A DNA stretch of 64,000 bases from Arcicella rosea (GTDB lineage: Bacteria > Bacteroidota > Bacteroidia > Cytophagales > Spirosomataceae): contig NZ_JACHKT010000020.1 in the NCBI RefSeq assembly GCF_014204325.1, positions 1 to 64,000 of the forward strand. Direction: 5' to 3'. A program made the position numbers and the translations under genes. The number at the start of each line of letters is the position of its first letter. Position 1 is the first letter of the stretch. Shown piece by piece: positions 54,395 through 63,040 of the stretch. The notes beneath the pieces are model-generated. The model was not told the origin of the DNA, made no database searches, and saw only the letters and a list, made by a program, of their open reading frames with translations.

Positions 54395-55021
54395 CTATAA
54401 ATTTATACGTTTTTCCACCACATCTTTTAGGCGTTGGTCGTGCGTAACTACTACCAAACTTGCTCCAATTTCTTCAATTTGTTTTTTCAATAAATCCACT
54501 ACTTTTAAACAATTGTCATCGTCTAAACTTGAGGTAGGTTCATCCGCCAAAATCACAGAGGGTTTATTCATCAAAGCTCTGGCGATACTTACTCTTTGCT
54601 GTTCGCCTTGTGATAATTGTGTGGTTTTCTTATGCAAATGTTCGGCAAAGCCCAAGCTTTCTGCCAAATGTTTGGCAAGGTCTTTTGCTTGAGATCTTCC
54701 AGCTAAATAATTTGCCAAGAGTAAATTCTCCATGACCGACAAAGAATGAACAAAATGAGGTTTCTGATAAATAATTCCTACATTTTTTGCTCTGAAATCT
54801 GCCGCAGTACTTACCGAAAAATCGCTAATTTCTTGGTTATTAATCTGGATTTTACCGCCCGTAGGTTTCAATAAAAGAGCCATTAAATGTAAAAAAGTGG
54901 TTTTACCTTTTCCTGATTTACCCAAAATAAGCATTGTTTCACGGTCGGCACAGGAAAAATCTGGAAAAGAAAAGTTCTTTTCAGACGAATAAGAGAAAGT
55001 TAAGTTTTGGGTGGCTATCAT
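54395..55021 (-). CDS. ABC transporter ATP-binding protein (LolD/MacB type)
   Basis: A 208-residue ATPase from ATG 55021 (MIATQNLTFSYS); the longer reading to 55066 runs through the promoter and operator and is rejected. Walker A is GKSGKGKT, the signature is LSQGEQQRVSIARAL, Walker B is VILADEPTSSLDD, and the switch His is in VVTHDQRL. It powers the FtsX-type permease next to it. The operon has a -7 element and a Zur-like palindrome just upstream. Confidence 0.9.
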   Translation of the reverse strand: MIATQNLTFSYSSEKNFSFPDFSCADRETMLILGKSGKGKTTFLHLMALLLKPTGGKIQINNQEISDFSVSTAADFRAKNVGIIYQKPHFVHSLSVMENLLLANYLAGRSQAKDLAKHLAESLGFAEHLHKKTTQLSQGEQQRVSIARALMNKPSVILADEPTSSLDDDNCLKVVDLLKKQIEEIGASLVVVTHDQRLKDVVEKRINL

Positions 55022-55037
55022 GCTGTTGATGTTTTTA

Positions 55038-55066
55038 CAAAGATAACCAATGCAATGATATTGCAA
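55038..55066 (-). promoter_or_regulatory. candidate Zur-type operator and -7 of the ABC-DUF3299 operon
   Basis: On the minus strand TTGCAATATCATTGCA (55051-55066) is a 7-1-7 type palindrome with one mismatch, 5 nt upstream of a consensus -7, TATCTTTG (55038-55045). The start codon follows at 55021. The half-sites are the same as in the TTGCAACAnTnTTGCAA sites at 24.17 and 38.9 kb. Confidence 0.65.
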
Positions 55067-55224
55067 GAAGTTTGAAGAATAGTTTAATATTATGGCTATT
55101 TGAAATTAACGAACGAGCCATTAAAGTGTTCCAAAACGATTGTTATTCTGGGTTTTATCATCTATTTTTGATAAAATACTTTTAGACACAATTTAATAAT
55201 CGCACTTTTTATCAAAATCTCTCC

Positions 55225-56421
55225 ATGAAAAAAATCTTATTGACTGTACTGATTACTGTTCTATCGCATCTCACCATCAAAGCCCAAAAAGAATTTATGT
55301 CAGGTTATGTTATCAATAATACTGGCGATACCATCAGTGGGCAAATCGACAATCAAAAATGGGTTTATTCTCCTTTAAAAATCACCTTTAAAAAAGACGA
55401 CCAAGAAGTAAAGTATGGACTAAGCGATATTCAAGGCTTCGTGATTAATAATGAAGTGACTTATGTACGAAAAGCAATTGCTTTAGACATTACTCCACAT
55501 CAATTAGGGAGTTTAATTGAAAGTTATGATAGAGTAGTGGTAGATACTACTTTATTTTTGAAGCAGTTAGTAAAAGGAAGGTTGAGTTTATACTATTTGC
55601 AAGATATAAATAATAAAAAACACTTTTTTATTGAGAAACTAAATGAGCCAATAAAAGAACTTATCGACCATCGCTTTCTGAGGACAATAGACTATAGAAC
55701 ATACAATGTCCATCTTGATATTTATAACAAGCAATTATATGATTTGTGCGAAGATTGCTCAAATTACTCAGGGAAAGTATTCAAATATTTATATAGGGAT
55801 TCAGATTTAATCCCTTTGGTGATAAAATACAATATTTATTTTGGGGATAATAAGCCTGTTGAAGTTTCAAAAAAAGAAAAGTTTAAATCTACTTTATTTA
55901 TACAAGCGGCGGTCGGGGCTTTTGGTTATACAATTGGTAATTCTCCAAATGAATTCAAAAAGGCAGGTTTAATGTCTGGTTCTTTTGGTCTGGGAGGTTT
56001 ATTTGAAATACCTTCAAAAAGAAGAAGGTTTGGAATAAAAGCTGATTTACTATATAATTTTTATGAAGAGGATGTAAGGTTATTTAGTAGTTATGTTATA
56101 CCAACTAATACTTCATATTTGGGAGCTTATATTGGGCCACAATATTCGATATATAAAAATGTACCTAAAAAAGTTGATATATATATCAACGCAGCAGTAT
56201 CATTAGAAATTAGATTAGCAGAAAAGAGTCAACATGTTTACTATCAAGGTTTGGGCAATACAATGGGTTTTAAGGTTGGGGTAGGGACAAGATTGAATAA
56301 AATGAATCTTGAACTCACTTATAATAACACAGATGCAGGACTTAAACCTTATCCTTTTATTTCAGGAACTATCCAAAAAGTTTCGCTTGGACTTAGCTAT
56401 GCACTTGGGAAAAATAAGTAA
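55225..56421 (+). CDS. exported protein with C-terminal beta-barrel-like region, unknown
   Basis: A 398-residue exported protein, signal peptide MKKILLTVLITVLSHLTIKAQ. The N-terminal half (22-205) opens with the repeat-like GYVINNTGDTISGQIDNQKW and has alternating charged beta strands; the C-terminal half (about 225-398) looks like an outer-membrane barrel (FIQAAVGAFGYTIG, GFKVGVGTRLNKMNLELTYNNTD, VSLGLSYALG). Such secreted/barrel proteins are frequent in Bacteroidota and have no assigned role. It converges with the 220-aa barrel gene through a shared terminator. Confidence 0.75.
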   Translation: MKKILLTVLITVLSHLTIKAQKEFMSGYVINNTGDTISGQIDNQKWVYSPLKITFKKDDQEVKYGLSDIQGFVINNEVTYVRKAIALDITPHQLGSLIESYDRVVVDTTLFLKQLVKGRLSLYYLQDINNKKHFFIEKLNEPIKELIDHRFLRTIDYRTYNVHLDIYNKQLYDLCEDCSNYSGKVFKYLYRDSDLIPLVIKYNIYFGDNKPVEVSKKEKFKSTLFIQAAVGAFGYTIGNSPNEFKKAGLMSGSFGLGGLFEIPSKRRRFGIKADLLYNFYEEDVRLFSSYVIPTNTSYLGAYIGPQYSIYKNVPKKVDIYINAAVSLEIRLAEKSQHVYYQGLGNTMGFKVGVGTRLNKMNLELTYNNTDAGLKPYPFISGTIQKVSLGLSYALGKNK

Positions 56422-56433
56422 TATTTCATAATG

Positions 56434-56469
56434 ATACTCTTCCTACAAATTTTGGGAAGAGTATTGTTT
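56434..56469. terminator. bidirectional terminator
   Basis: A perfect 10-bp stem ATACTCTTCC/GGAAGAGTAT (56434-56443 with 56455-56464) followed by TGTTTT, between two convergent genes. Confidence 0.75.
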
Positions 56470-57092
56470 TAGAATAAATAAAACATTCCTAAACTGGTGT
56501 AATTAGACAGGTTTCCGTTAATGTTTAAGTTATGGCTAGTTTGTGAAAAGTAATCATTACGACTATTTAAGTAAGTGTAATTCAGTGCAAATTGACCTAA
56601 ACTCATATTGAGCATAATTTTTTCTTTAATTTGATATACGAAACTTAAAGGTGATATTTCGATACTTGTATTTATTCCTTTATCGTTTAATATCTCTGAA
56701 GACTCAGTTTTTCCAATAACTCCGGCCAAAGTAAAATTGCTTTTAGGAGCAAAATAGAACTGATCAAATATCTTTATAAATTTTCCAACTTGTATGGCTG
56801 GACCAAGGCTAATTTGTTGAGAGAAATTTGTTACTTGGTTAAGAGAATGTCCTCCTAAAACAAAACCATAGGCTACATAGGAATTATTTTTTCTGATTTT
56901 CCCTGCTAAAAAACTTACACTTACATTTGTATTAGTAGCTGAATATGGGCTACTGAACTTATAATTATATGTATCGTGATTTAATGATAATGACAGGTTA
57001 CTACTATAAATCCTTTTATCAATTAAACTTTGTGAGAATAAATTGAGATGAGATAGCCAACAAAAGATAGAGATAAGTATAATTTTCTTCAT
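56469..57092 (-). CDS. exported beta-barrel-like protein, unknown
   Basis: Start chosen at ATG 57092 (MKKIILISIFCWLSHLNLFSQ, a signal peptide); the longer reading from 57131 adds 13 residues. The mature part (about 187 residues) is Ser/Asn-rich with amphipathic strands and ends SLGMFYLF, an aromatic terminus typical of outer-membrane barrels. No family recognised. It lies alone, with an AT-rich 279-nt gap (57132-57410) before moxR where I see no clear promoter. Confidence 0.65.
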   Translation of the reverse strand: MKKIILISIFCWLSHLNLFSQSLIDKRIYSSNLSLSLNHDTYNYKFSSPYSATNTNVSVSFLAGKIRKNNSYVAYGFVLGGHSLNQVTNFSQQISLGPAIQVGKFIKIFDQFYFAPKSNFTLAGVIGKTESSEILNDKGINTSIEISPLSFVYQIKEKIMLNMSLGQFALNYTYLNSRNDYFSQTSHNLNINGNLSNYTSLGMFYLF

Positions 57093-57410
57093 TTTGGTAC
57101 AAGGTTTAATAGAAATAAATAAACTTTTCAATCATCTAATTATTAGATTTATGTTTACTTGAAAGATATAAATATGAAAGCAATTTATTTAATTTCAATA
57201 TTAATTCAATTAAATATCTACTATGAGCTCAATATATACAGTTATTAGACTACTAGAGTTAATGGTTTGAATTTAGATTTTAGCCTGTGTATTGCCAATT
57301 TTTTTTCGTAAAATTGCTCTACAATGAACAATTTTAAAGGCTTTTATAAGGTAAATGCTGTATTTTTTGATTTTAATAAAGACAGCATAAAACTTACCTT
57401 GATATAATAT

Positions 57411-58370
57411 ATGACTTCAAGAGAAAAAATAAATCAAGTATTTGAAGAAATGGGTAAAGTAGTGGTTGGTCATGAAAAACTGACGAATCGTTTACTCATT
57501 GGCTTGTTTACTGGCGGACACGTTTTGTTGGAAGGTGTACCGGGCTTGGCTAAAACATTATCTGTAAATACTTTATCAAAAATTCTTAAACTAGATTTTC
57601 ATAGAATTCAGTTTACGCCCGATTTACTTCCTGCCGACTTGATTGGAACGATGATTTACAGTCGTAAATCAGATGATTTTGAAGTAAAAAAAGGTCCAGT
57701 ATTTGCCAATATTATTTTGGCTGATGAAGTAAACCGTGCGCCTGCAAAAGTGCAATCTGCTCTTTTGGAAGCAATGCAAGAAAAACAAGTAACCATTGGA
57801 GATTTTACTTATCCGCTCGATAAACCTTTTTTAGTATTAGCTACGCAAAACCCTGTAGAACAAGAAGGTACTTTCCCTTTGCCAGAAGCACAAGTAGATA
57901 GATTTATGCTAAAGGTTTTTGTGGATTATTTGAATAAAGAGCAAGAATTAGAAGTAATGAGGAAGATGTCGAACATGGATTTTAATTATCAGCCTCGGGC
58001 AATTCTTGATAAAGAAGATATTTTTAAAATCCGAAAAGAGATTAACGATATTACGATTTCTGAAACGCTTGAAAAATACATTATTGAACTGATTTTTGCT
58101 ACTCGTAAACCAGGAGATTATGGACTCAGAGAAGAAGCTCGTTATGTACAATTTGGAGCATCGCCACGTGCAAGTATCAATTTGAATTTGGCGTCAAAAG
58201 TACTAGCATATTTAGATGGAAGAGATTATGTATTGCCAGAAGATATTAAAGAAATTGCTCCAGATGTATTGAACCATAGAATTATGCTGAATTATGAAGC
58301 AGAAGCTGATGGTATTACAACGATGCAAGTAATTGATACCATTCTGAGAAGAGTAGCTATCGGTAGATAA
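57411..58370 (+). CDS. MoxR-family AAA+ ATPase
   Basis: A 319-residue AAA+ chaperone-like ATPase. Walker A has the MoxR variant GVPGLAKT (40-47), Walker B is IILADEVNRAPAKVQSALLEAMQE, sensor 1 is LATQNPVEQEGTFPLPEAQVDRF, and the C-terminal lid has GASPRASINL. MoxR proteins usually work with a VWA/DUF58 partner encoded next to them; none is present here, so partner genes must be elsewhere. Confidence 0.94.
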   Translation: MTSREKINQVFEEMGKVVVGHEKLTNRLLIGLFTGGHVLLEGVPGLAKTLSVNTLSKILKLDFHRIQFTPDLLPADLIGTMIYSRKSDDFEVKKGPVFANIILADEVNRAPAKVQSALLEAMQEKQVTIGDFTYPLDKPFLVLATQNPVEQEGTFPLPEAQVDRFMLKVFVDYLNKEQELEVMRKMSNMDFNYQPRAILDKEDIFKIRKEINDITISETLEKYIIELIFATRKPGDYGLREEARYVQFGASPRASINLNLASKVLAYLDGRDYVLPEDIKEIAPDVLNHRIMLNYEAEADGITTMQVIDTILRRVAIGR

Positions 58371-58409
58371 AAATAAGGGGAATGATTTCAAAGTCATTCC
58401 CCTTATTTT
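58370..58409. terminator. strong bidirectional terminator
   Basis: A perfect 16-bp stem AAAATAAGGGGAATGA (58370-58385 with 58394-58409), 8-nt loop, between moxR and the convergent glycosyltransferase gene. Confidence 0.85.
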
Positions 58410-58439
58410 TTGCCAATTAAATATTCATCACTCAATGAT

Positions 58440-59387
58440 TTATTCTACAAATTCCTTATTATGAATTTCGCTTTTGATAATGAATAATGGTCTGTTTTTA
58501 GACTGGAAAAATACCCGAAGGATATATTCACCAAGTACTCCTAATGCAAATAATTGTACGCCACTAAACAATATAATCATAAAAAGTAAAGCAGGAAAAC
58601 CTTCAATTACTTCTTGAAAATAATACTTCTTAATCAATACGCTGATAAAGTAAATCAATGAAACGATAATTGAAAGTACTCCTAAGCGTGACACAAATTT
58701 GATAGGAAATTCACTAAAATTAAAAATGCCACTATAAGCTAAATTGAAAAGCTGTTTGAAAGAATATTTCGATTCACCTGAGTGACGTTCCTCTCTGGCA
58801 TACTCAACACCAATTTGTTTGAAGCCAACCCAAGTACGCATTCCTCTTAAATAACGACTTTCTTCGGGCATTTTATTCATGATATTAACTACTCTGCGAC
58901 TCATCAAAGCAAAATCGCCACTATCTAATGGAATATCCACATAAGAGATACTTTTCAGTAAACGGTAGAATAGATAATAAGCACTTCTTTTTACAAAATT
59001 TTCTTTTCGCTGTTTGCGTACTGCATATACCACATCGTAACCTTGTTTTAAATAAGGATAAAATTCGGTTAATAATTCTGGTGGGTCTTGTAAATCGCCA
59101 TCAATCACCATGACGGCTTCGCTGCCTTTTGATACTGCCAAACCTGCAGTAAGGGCTAATTGATGTCCGTGATTTCTGGCTAAAAATAAGCAATGGTATC
59201 TTTCGTCGGTCAAAGCCAAAGCCTGCATTAGCTCTGCTGTATTATCACGACTTCCATCATCTATCAAAACAATTTCAATGCTTTCTTGAACCGAATCCAT
59301 TAAGTTATTTAACCTTTCTACTAAAAATGGAAAGGTTTCACTTTCATTATAGAGTGGGGCGATAATTGAAATTTGAGGGGTTTTCAA
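58440..59387 (-). CDS. GT2 glycosyltransferase with C-terminal membrane helices (GtrB/DPM-like)
   Basis: A 315-residue family-2 glycosyltransferase. The N-terminal GT-A fold has APLYNESETFPFLVERL, DDGSRDNTAE and the metal-binding VIDGDLQDPPEL (DGD), then DSGDFALMSRR. Two C-terminal hydrophobic helices (about 232-255 and 265-290) anchor it to the membrane. This form makes polyprenyl-phosphate sugars for cell-surface glycans. The acceptor and sugar are not inferable. Confidence 0.92.
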   Translation of the reverse strand: MKTPQISIIAPLYNESETFPFLVERLNNLMDSVQESIEIVLIDDGSRDNTAELMQALALTDERYHCLFLARNHGHQLALTAGLAVSKGSEAVMVIDGDLQDPPELLTEFYPYLKQGYDVVYAVRKQRKENFVKRSAYYLFYRLLKSISYVDIPLDSGDFALMSRRVVNIMNKMPEESRYLRGMRTWVGFKQIGVEYAREERHSGESKYSFKQLFNLAYSGIFNFSEFPIKFVSRLGVLSIIVSLIYFISVLIKKYYFQEVIEGFPALLFMIILFSGVQLFALGVLGEYILRVFFQSKNRPLFIIKSEIHNKEFVE

Positions 59388-59504
59388 GGAATTAAAATGT
59401 TTGCGGGTGAAAGCAAGTAAGAGTTACGAATTATGATTGATGAATTGTGAATTTTACCCAATAAGTCGTTTGTTTTACAAATGCTACTTGTCAATGTGAA
59501 ATGG

Positions 59505-60212
59505 TTATTTGAAAAGTCCGTATTTGAGAATGCAGTAAATCGCTCTGAAACCATCTTTCCAGTTTATTTTTTTGCCTTCGGCATAAGTTCTTCCATAGTA
59601 CGAAATCCCTACTTCATAAATACGAATATTCTTAATTCTAGCAATTTTAGCAGTTACTTCTGGTTCAAATCCAAAACGATTTTCTTCTAAATGAATCCCT
59701 TTGATAATATCGGCACGAAACAGTTTGTAGCAAGTTTCCATGTCGGTAAGGTTCAAATTATTAAGCATATTACTTAAAAAAGTAAGGAATTTATTTCCAA
59801 TTGTATGCCAAAAGAATAGAATTCTGTGGGCACGTCCACTGGTAAATCTTGAGCCATAAACAACATCAGCATGGCCATTAATGATTGGCATCAGCATGAT
59901 ATTATACTCGTTAGGGTCATATTCTAAATCGGCATCTTGTATGATGATTAAATCGCCAGTTGCTCTTTGAATACCTGTTCTAATCGCTGCTCCTTTACCT
60001 TGATTGACAGCATGGCTGTGATAACTAATCGGGAAATTATGTTGATTGATATACTTTTCTATCTCAGTATTTGTATCATCTGTAGAACAGTCATTAACCA
60101 CAATTACTTCTTTTTCGATGTCATTTACCAGTTGTAATACTCTGACTTTATCAAGAATTAAATGGATGGTTTTGGCTTCATTATAAGAAGGAATGACAAT
60201 AGAAAGTTTCAT
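59505..60212 (-). CDS. GT2 glycosyltransferase (dolichol-phosphate mannosyltransferase-like)
   Basis: A 235-residue soluble or peripheral GT2 enzyme. [36 protein letters not shown] and the metal site [14 protein letters not shown] are all standard, and the end [14 protein letters not shown] matches DPM1-like prokaryotic enzymes. It lacks the membrane helices of the neighbour at 58440. The two are on the same strand, 117 nt apart, and may act in one glycan pathway. Confidence 0.92.
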   Translation of the reverse strand: MKLSIVIPSYNEAKTIHLILDKVRVLQLVNDIEKEVIVVNDCSTDDTNTEIEKYINQHNFPISYHSHAVNQGKGAAIRTGIQRATGDLIIIQDADLEYDPNEYNIMLMPIINGHADVVYGSRFTSGRAHRILFFWHTIGNKFLTFLSNMLNNLNLTDMETCYKLFRADIIKGIHLEENRFGFEPEVTAKIARIKNIRIYEVGISYYGRTYAEGKKINWKDGFRAIYCILKYGLFK

Positions 60213-60403
60213 TGAGTAAGAAAATTTAGGATTGGTTTATCGGTATAAACAAGTTAAGAATGTTTTGTTGAATAGATTCTGCTATAGAGAAATGAATCAA
60301 GTCGTTTTGTTCACGATAAACCTTAATTATAATTAGCCTCAAATATAGCGTAAAAAGTTTAGATTAAGCCTTTTGGTATTCCAAAACCTAATTTGAATCG
60401 TAT

Positions 60404-61294
60404 TCAATTGTTAGAAAATTTACTCTTTTTAAGCAAGGGATATAGTAAAACGGAAGCCAAAATAATAAATGTTCCTGCATAAAAACCTGTTGTCATCTGT
60501 TCTTTTTCTCCGAAAATTAAATAGGCTAAAATGATACCGTAAACGGGTTCGAGGTTTAAAGTAAGATTGAACGTAAAGGCTGAAAATTTCCGAATCAATT
60601 CTACTCCTTCGGCAAAAGCATATACTGTGCAAACAAAAGCTAAAATCATTATCCAAAGCCAATCTAAACCTTGAGGTATGATTTTGAGATTGGCACTTCC
60701 TTCAAAAAATAAATACAGAACTGGTACAAAAGTAAAAATGGTAGCACCCATCATCTCATAAAAAGTAATGATTTGTGGACTATGTTTTGTCGCAAATCTG
60801 GAATTGATTACGGAGAAAAGGGCACTCAGAAAAGCAGAGAATATCCCGACGAATAAACCCATGATATGATTTACTTCAAACAAAAATATCAAGTATAATC
60901 CTACAATCACCATCAAGCCCAAACCAACTTCTATGATTCTGATTTTTCTTTTGTCCCAAATGGGTTCTAGTAAACTTGTCCACAATGAACCTGTTGAAAA
61001 ACCTGCTAAACAAATGGCTACGGTCGATATTTTGGCAGCATAAAAAAATGTAAACCAATGCAAAGCGATAATTCCGCCTGTTGCCAATAATTGCCAAGTA
61101 GCTTTGGTAGAAACTTTGATGGAAACGTTTTTCAAATATAAATAAATAAACAAACCACCCGAAGCCAGCAGTGTTCTGAAAAAGACAACACTTAAAGAAT
61201 GTGCAGAAATTAATGCTCCTAAAATAGCCGTAAATCCAGCGATGAGTACAACTAAATGGAGTTGGATGTAATCTTTTATATTGTTTGTTTTCAT
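60404..61294 (-). CDS. EamA/DMT-superfamily transporter
   Basis: A ten-helix drug/metabolite-type transporter of about 296 residues, two EamA repeats (about 10-135 and 150-290). The short N-terminal segment MKTNNIKDYIQLHLVVLIAG fits the family, so I choose ATG 61294; the longer reading (61315) begins inside a dispersed repeat. The substrate is unknown. The 48-bp repeat (61313-61360) lies just upstream. Confidence 0.9.
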   Translation of the reverse strand: MKTNNIKDYIQLHLVVLIAGFTAILGALISAHSLSVVFFRTLLASGGLFIYLYLKNVSIKVSTKATWQLLATGGIIALHWFTFFYAAKISTVAICLAGFSTGSLWTSLLEPIWDKRKIRIIEVGLGLMVIVGLYLIFLFEVNHIMGLFVGIFSAFLSALFSVINSRFATKHSPQIITFYEMMGATIFTFVPVLYLFFEGSANLKIIPQGLDWLWIMILAFVCTVYAFAEGVELIRKFSAFTFNLTLNLEPVYGIILAYLIFGEKEQMTTGFYAGTFIILASVLLYPLLKKSKFSNN

Positions 61295-61312
61295 GAAATA
61301 AGTATTTGAAAG

Positions 61313-61360
61313 CATTTAGTCAAACCTATAAGGATTTATGTAATTATCTAATAATGAAAA
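61313..61360. repeat. 48-bp dispersed repeat, copy 2
   Basis: It matches 18914-18961 at 45 of 48 positions, starting CATTTAGTCAAACCTATAAG and ending TCTAATAATGAAAA. It sits 18 nt upstream of the EamA gene start, in the same orientation relative to the gene as copy 1 has to the YdeI-like gene. The inverse arm present in copy 1 is degenerate here. Confidence 0.8.
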
Positions 61361-61388
61361 AAAAGGATTTAACCTATAAAACGCCGAA

Positions 61389-62468
61389 CTACCTCGGCAC
61401 GGTATAATATAGAATAACACCAATACCTGTAAAAACTAAATTCGGTAACCACACGGCTAGGAGCGGAGGCATTCCGCCAGATTGTGCAATACCTTTACTC
61501 ATCATAAAGAATAGAATATACAGAAAGGCTAACATAAAGCCTAAAGCAATTTGAAAACCTACACCGCCTCTTGATTTACGAGCAGAAACAATGACACCAA
61601 TAACGCTCAGAATAATTACAGCAAATGGATTGGCAAAACGTAAGTATTTCTCAATCAGAAAAATCTCAATACCATCTGCACCACGACTTCTAATTTGATT
61701 AATCGTTGCTTCTAGTTCAGAATTGGTGAGCGTTTCGTGAATTTGATAAGTACTTTCAAAATCTTTGGGAAGTAAATTGAGTGTTGTATCAATTTTTGTT
61801 CCGTAGGTTAATTTTTGTTTGCCATTAGGTAAGAAAGTTCTCACTCGGTAATCAAAAATCGACCATTTTCTTCTGGTAGAATCCCAAGTGATATGGTCTG
61901 CAAGTAATTTGGTCTTTAATTCATGTCCTTCAATTTTATCTAAAGAAAATTTATAACCCGTTTGTGAACCTGTATCGTAGCTTTCCATATAGGCATAATC
62001 GTGCGGGCCAATTTTGATATGCACATCTCTACCACTATAATAATAAGAACCTACTACGTACTTTCTTTCAAAGGCAATTCGAGTTTTATTGGCATTAGGA
62101 ATTACCCAACCAACCATAAAAAAAGTAAGTACTCCGATGATAGAAGAAGCAATAATATAAGGACGAATAAAACGAGTAAAGCTTACTCCAGTACTCAGAA
62201 TCGCAATGATTTCGGTGCGTGCAGCTAAATTGGCGGTAAAGAAAACCGTAGCAATAAACACCATCAGCGGACTAATATAATTAGCCCAATAAGGAATAAA
62301 ATTGAGGTAATAGTCAAAAAGAACAGCGTGAACAGAAGCTTTATTATCAATAAAATTGTCGATTTTTTCGGTATAATCAATCACCATAATGATAGAGACG
62401 ATGATTAACACGGCGAAAAAATACGTTGTAAGAAATTTTTTAATGATGTATAAATCGAGAATTTTCAT
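61389..62468 (-). CDS. LptF/LptG-family LPS export permease
   Basis: The inner-membrane permease of the Lpt system that extracts lipopolysaccharide from the membrane. From ATG 62468 (MKILDLYIIKKFLTTYF) it has 359 residues, six helices, with a large periplasmic beta-jellyroll between helices 3 and 4 (about 135-265). Hallmarks: YIIKKFLTTYFFAVLIIVSI at the start, ISPLMVFIATVFFTANLAARTEIIAI, and SARKSRGGVGFQIALGFMLAF. Bacteroidota commonly have two unlinked paralogues of this family; which one this is cannot be told. Confidence 0.93.
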   Translation of the reverse strand: MKILDLYIIKKFLTTYFFAVLIIVSIIMVIDYTEKIDNFIDNKASVHAVLFDYYLNFIPYWANYISPLMVFIATVFFTANLAARTEIIAILSTGVSFTRFIRPYIIASSIIGVLTFFMVGWVIPNANKTRIAFERKYVVGSYYYSGRDVHIKIGPHDYAYMESYDTGSQTGYKFSLDKIEGHELKTKLLADHITWDSTRRKWSIFDYRVRTFLPNGKQKLTYGTKIDTTLNLLPKDFESTYQIHETLTNSELEATINQIRSRGADGIEIFLIEKYLRFANPFAVIILSVIGVIVSARKSRGGVGFQIALGFMLAFLYILFFMMSKGIAQSGGMPPLLAVWLPNLVFTGIGVILYYTVPR

Positions 62469-62680
62469 TTTTCTGTAAGTCACAATAGCGACAACCGCAG
62501 CTATTCAAATCATAATATTTTACAAAGCTACGAATAAAAAAAAACTCTCAGGTTTGAAGTATCCATTTGCAGGATTAAAAATTGTTAATAAGCACTCAAT
62601 GAAGGAATCAAGGCAGAGTCAGGGAATAAGTAATTGCTTTTTTTAATTGTGCGGTATTCTTCGCTTTTATACGGGAAATT

Positions 62681-62888
62681 GCGTGAAAAAGATGGGCGAA
62701 CCTATCTCCGAGATAGGATGCCCTATCTTTTTCACGCAAAAAACCGCAAAAAAGATAGGACAAGCTATGATTTAGATAGCTCCACCTATCTAAATCATAG
62801 CTTGTCCTATCAAAAAGACGCATTGACCTATCTAAAAGATAGCTTGACCAATCTTTAAGATAGGTTTTCCCGTCTTTTTGATAGGAAG
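62681..62888. repeat. 21-nt palindromic tandem array with nested inverted repeats
   Basis: At least six 21-nt units run from 62763 to 62888 (62763, 62784, 62805, 62826, 62847, 62868), the core being CTATCT-n3/5-AGATAG, so most units can fold alone. On top lie larger palindromes: 62681-62693 with 62725-62737 (13 bp, with inner hairpin 62701-62717), a perfect 26-bp pair 62754-62779 with 62786-62811 (6-nt loop), and 62806-62820 with 62871-62885 (15 bp). The 557-nt gap 62484-63040 otherwise shows nothing. Short open frames on both strands (heptad TYLKDSL) follow from the 21-nt period and are not called genes. Confidence 0.9.
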
Positions 62889-63040
62889 AGGAGTAAATAA
62901 GATAATTGCCTCATCTTATAGCATTTACGAAAAAATTAACCGAATAATAAGTTTTTTGGAAGTAAATGGCTGATTGTCTTTAATGGTTTACGTCGTAGAG
63001 CATATATTTATACTATCAAACTTAAATATTTGTGAACTAG

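Noticed and set aside
62608-62858. Two overlapping small proteins in the palindromic array
   Set aside because: Both strands give the same TYLKDSL-like heptads because the units are 21 nt and palindromic; no independent coding evidence.
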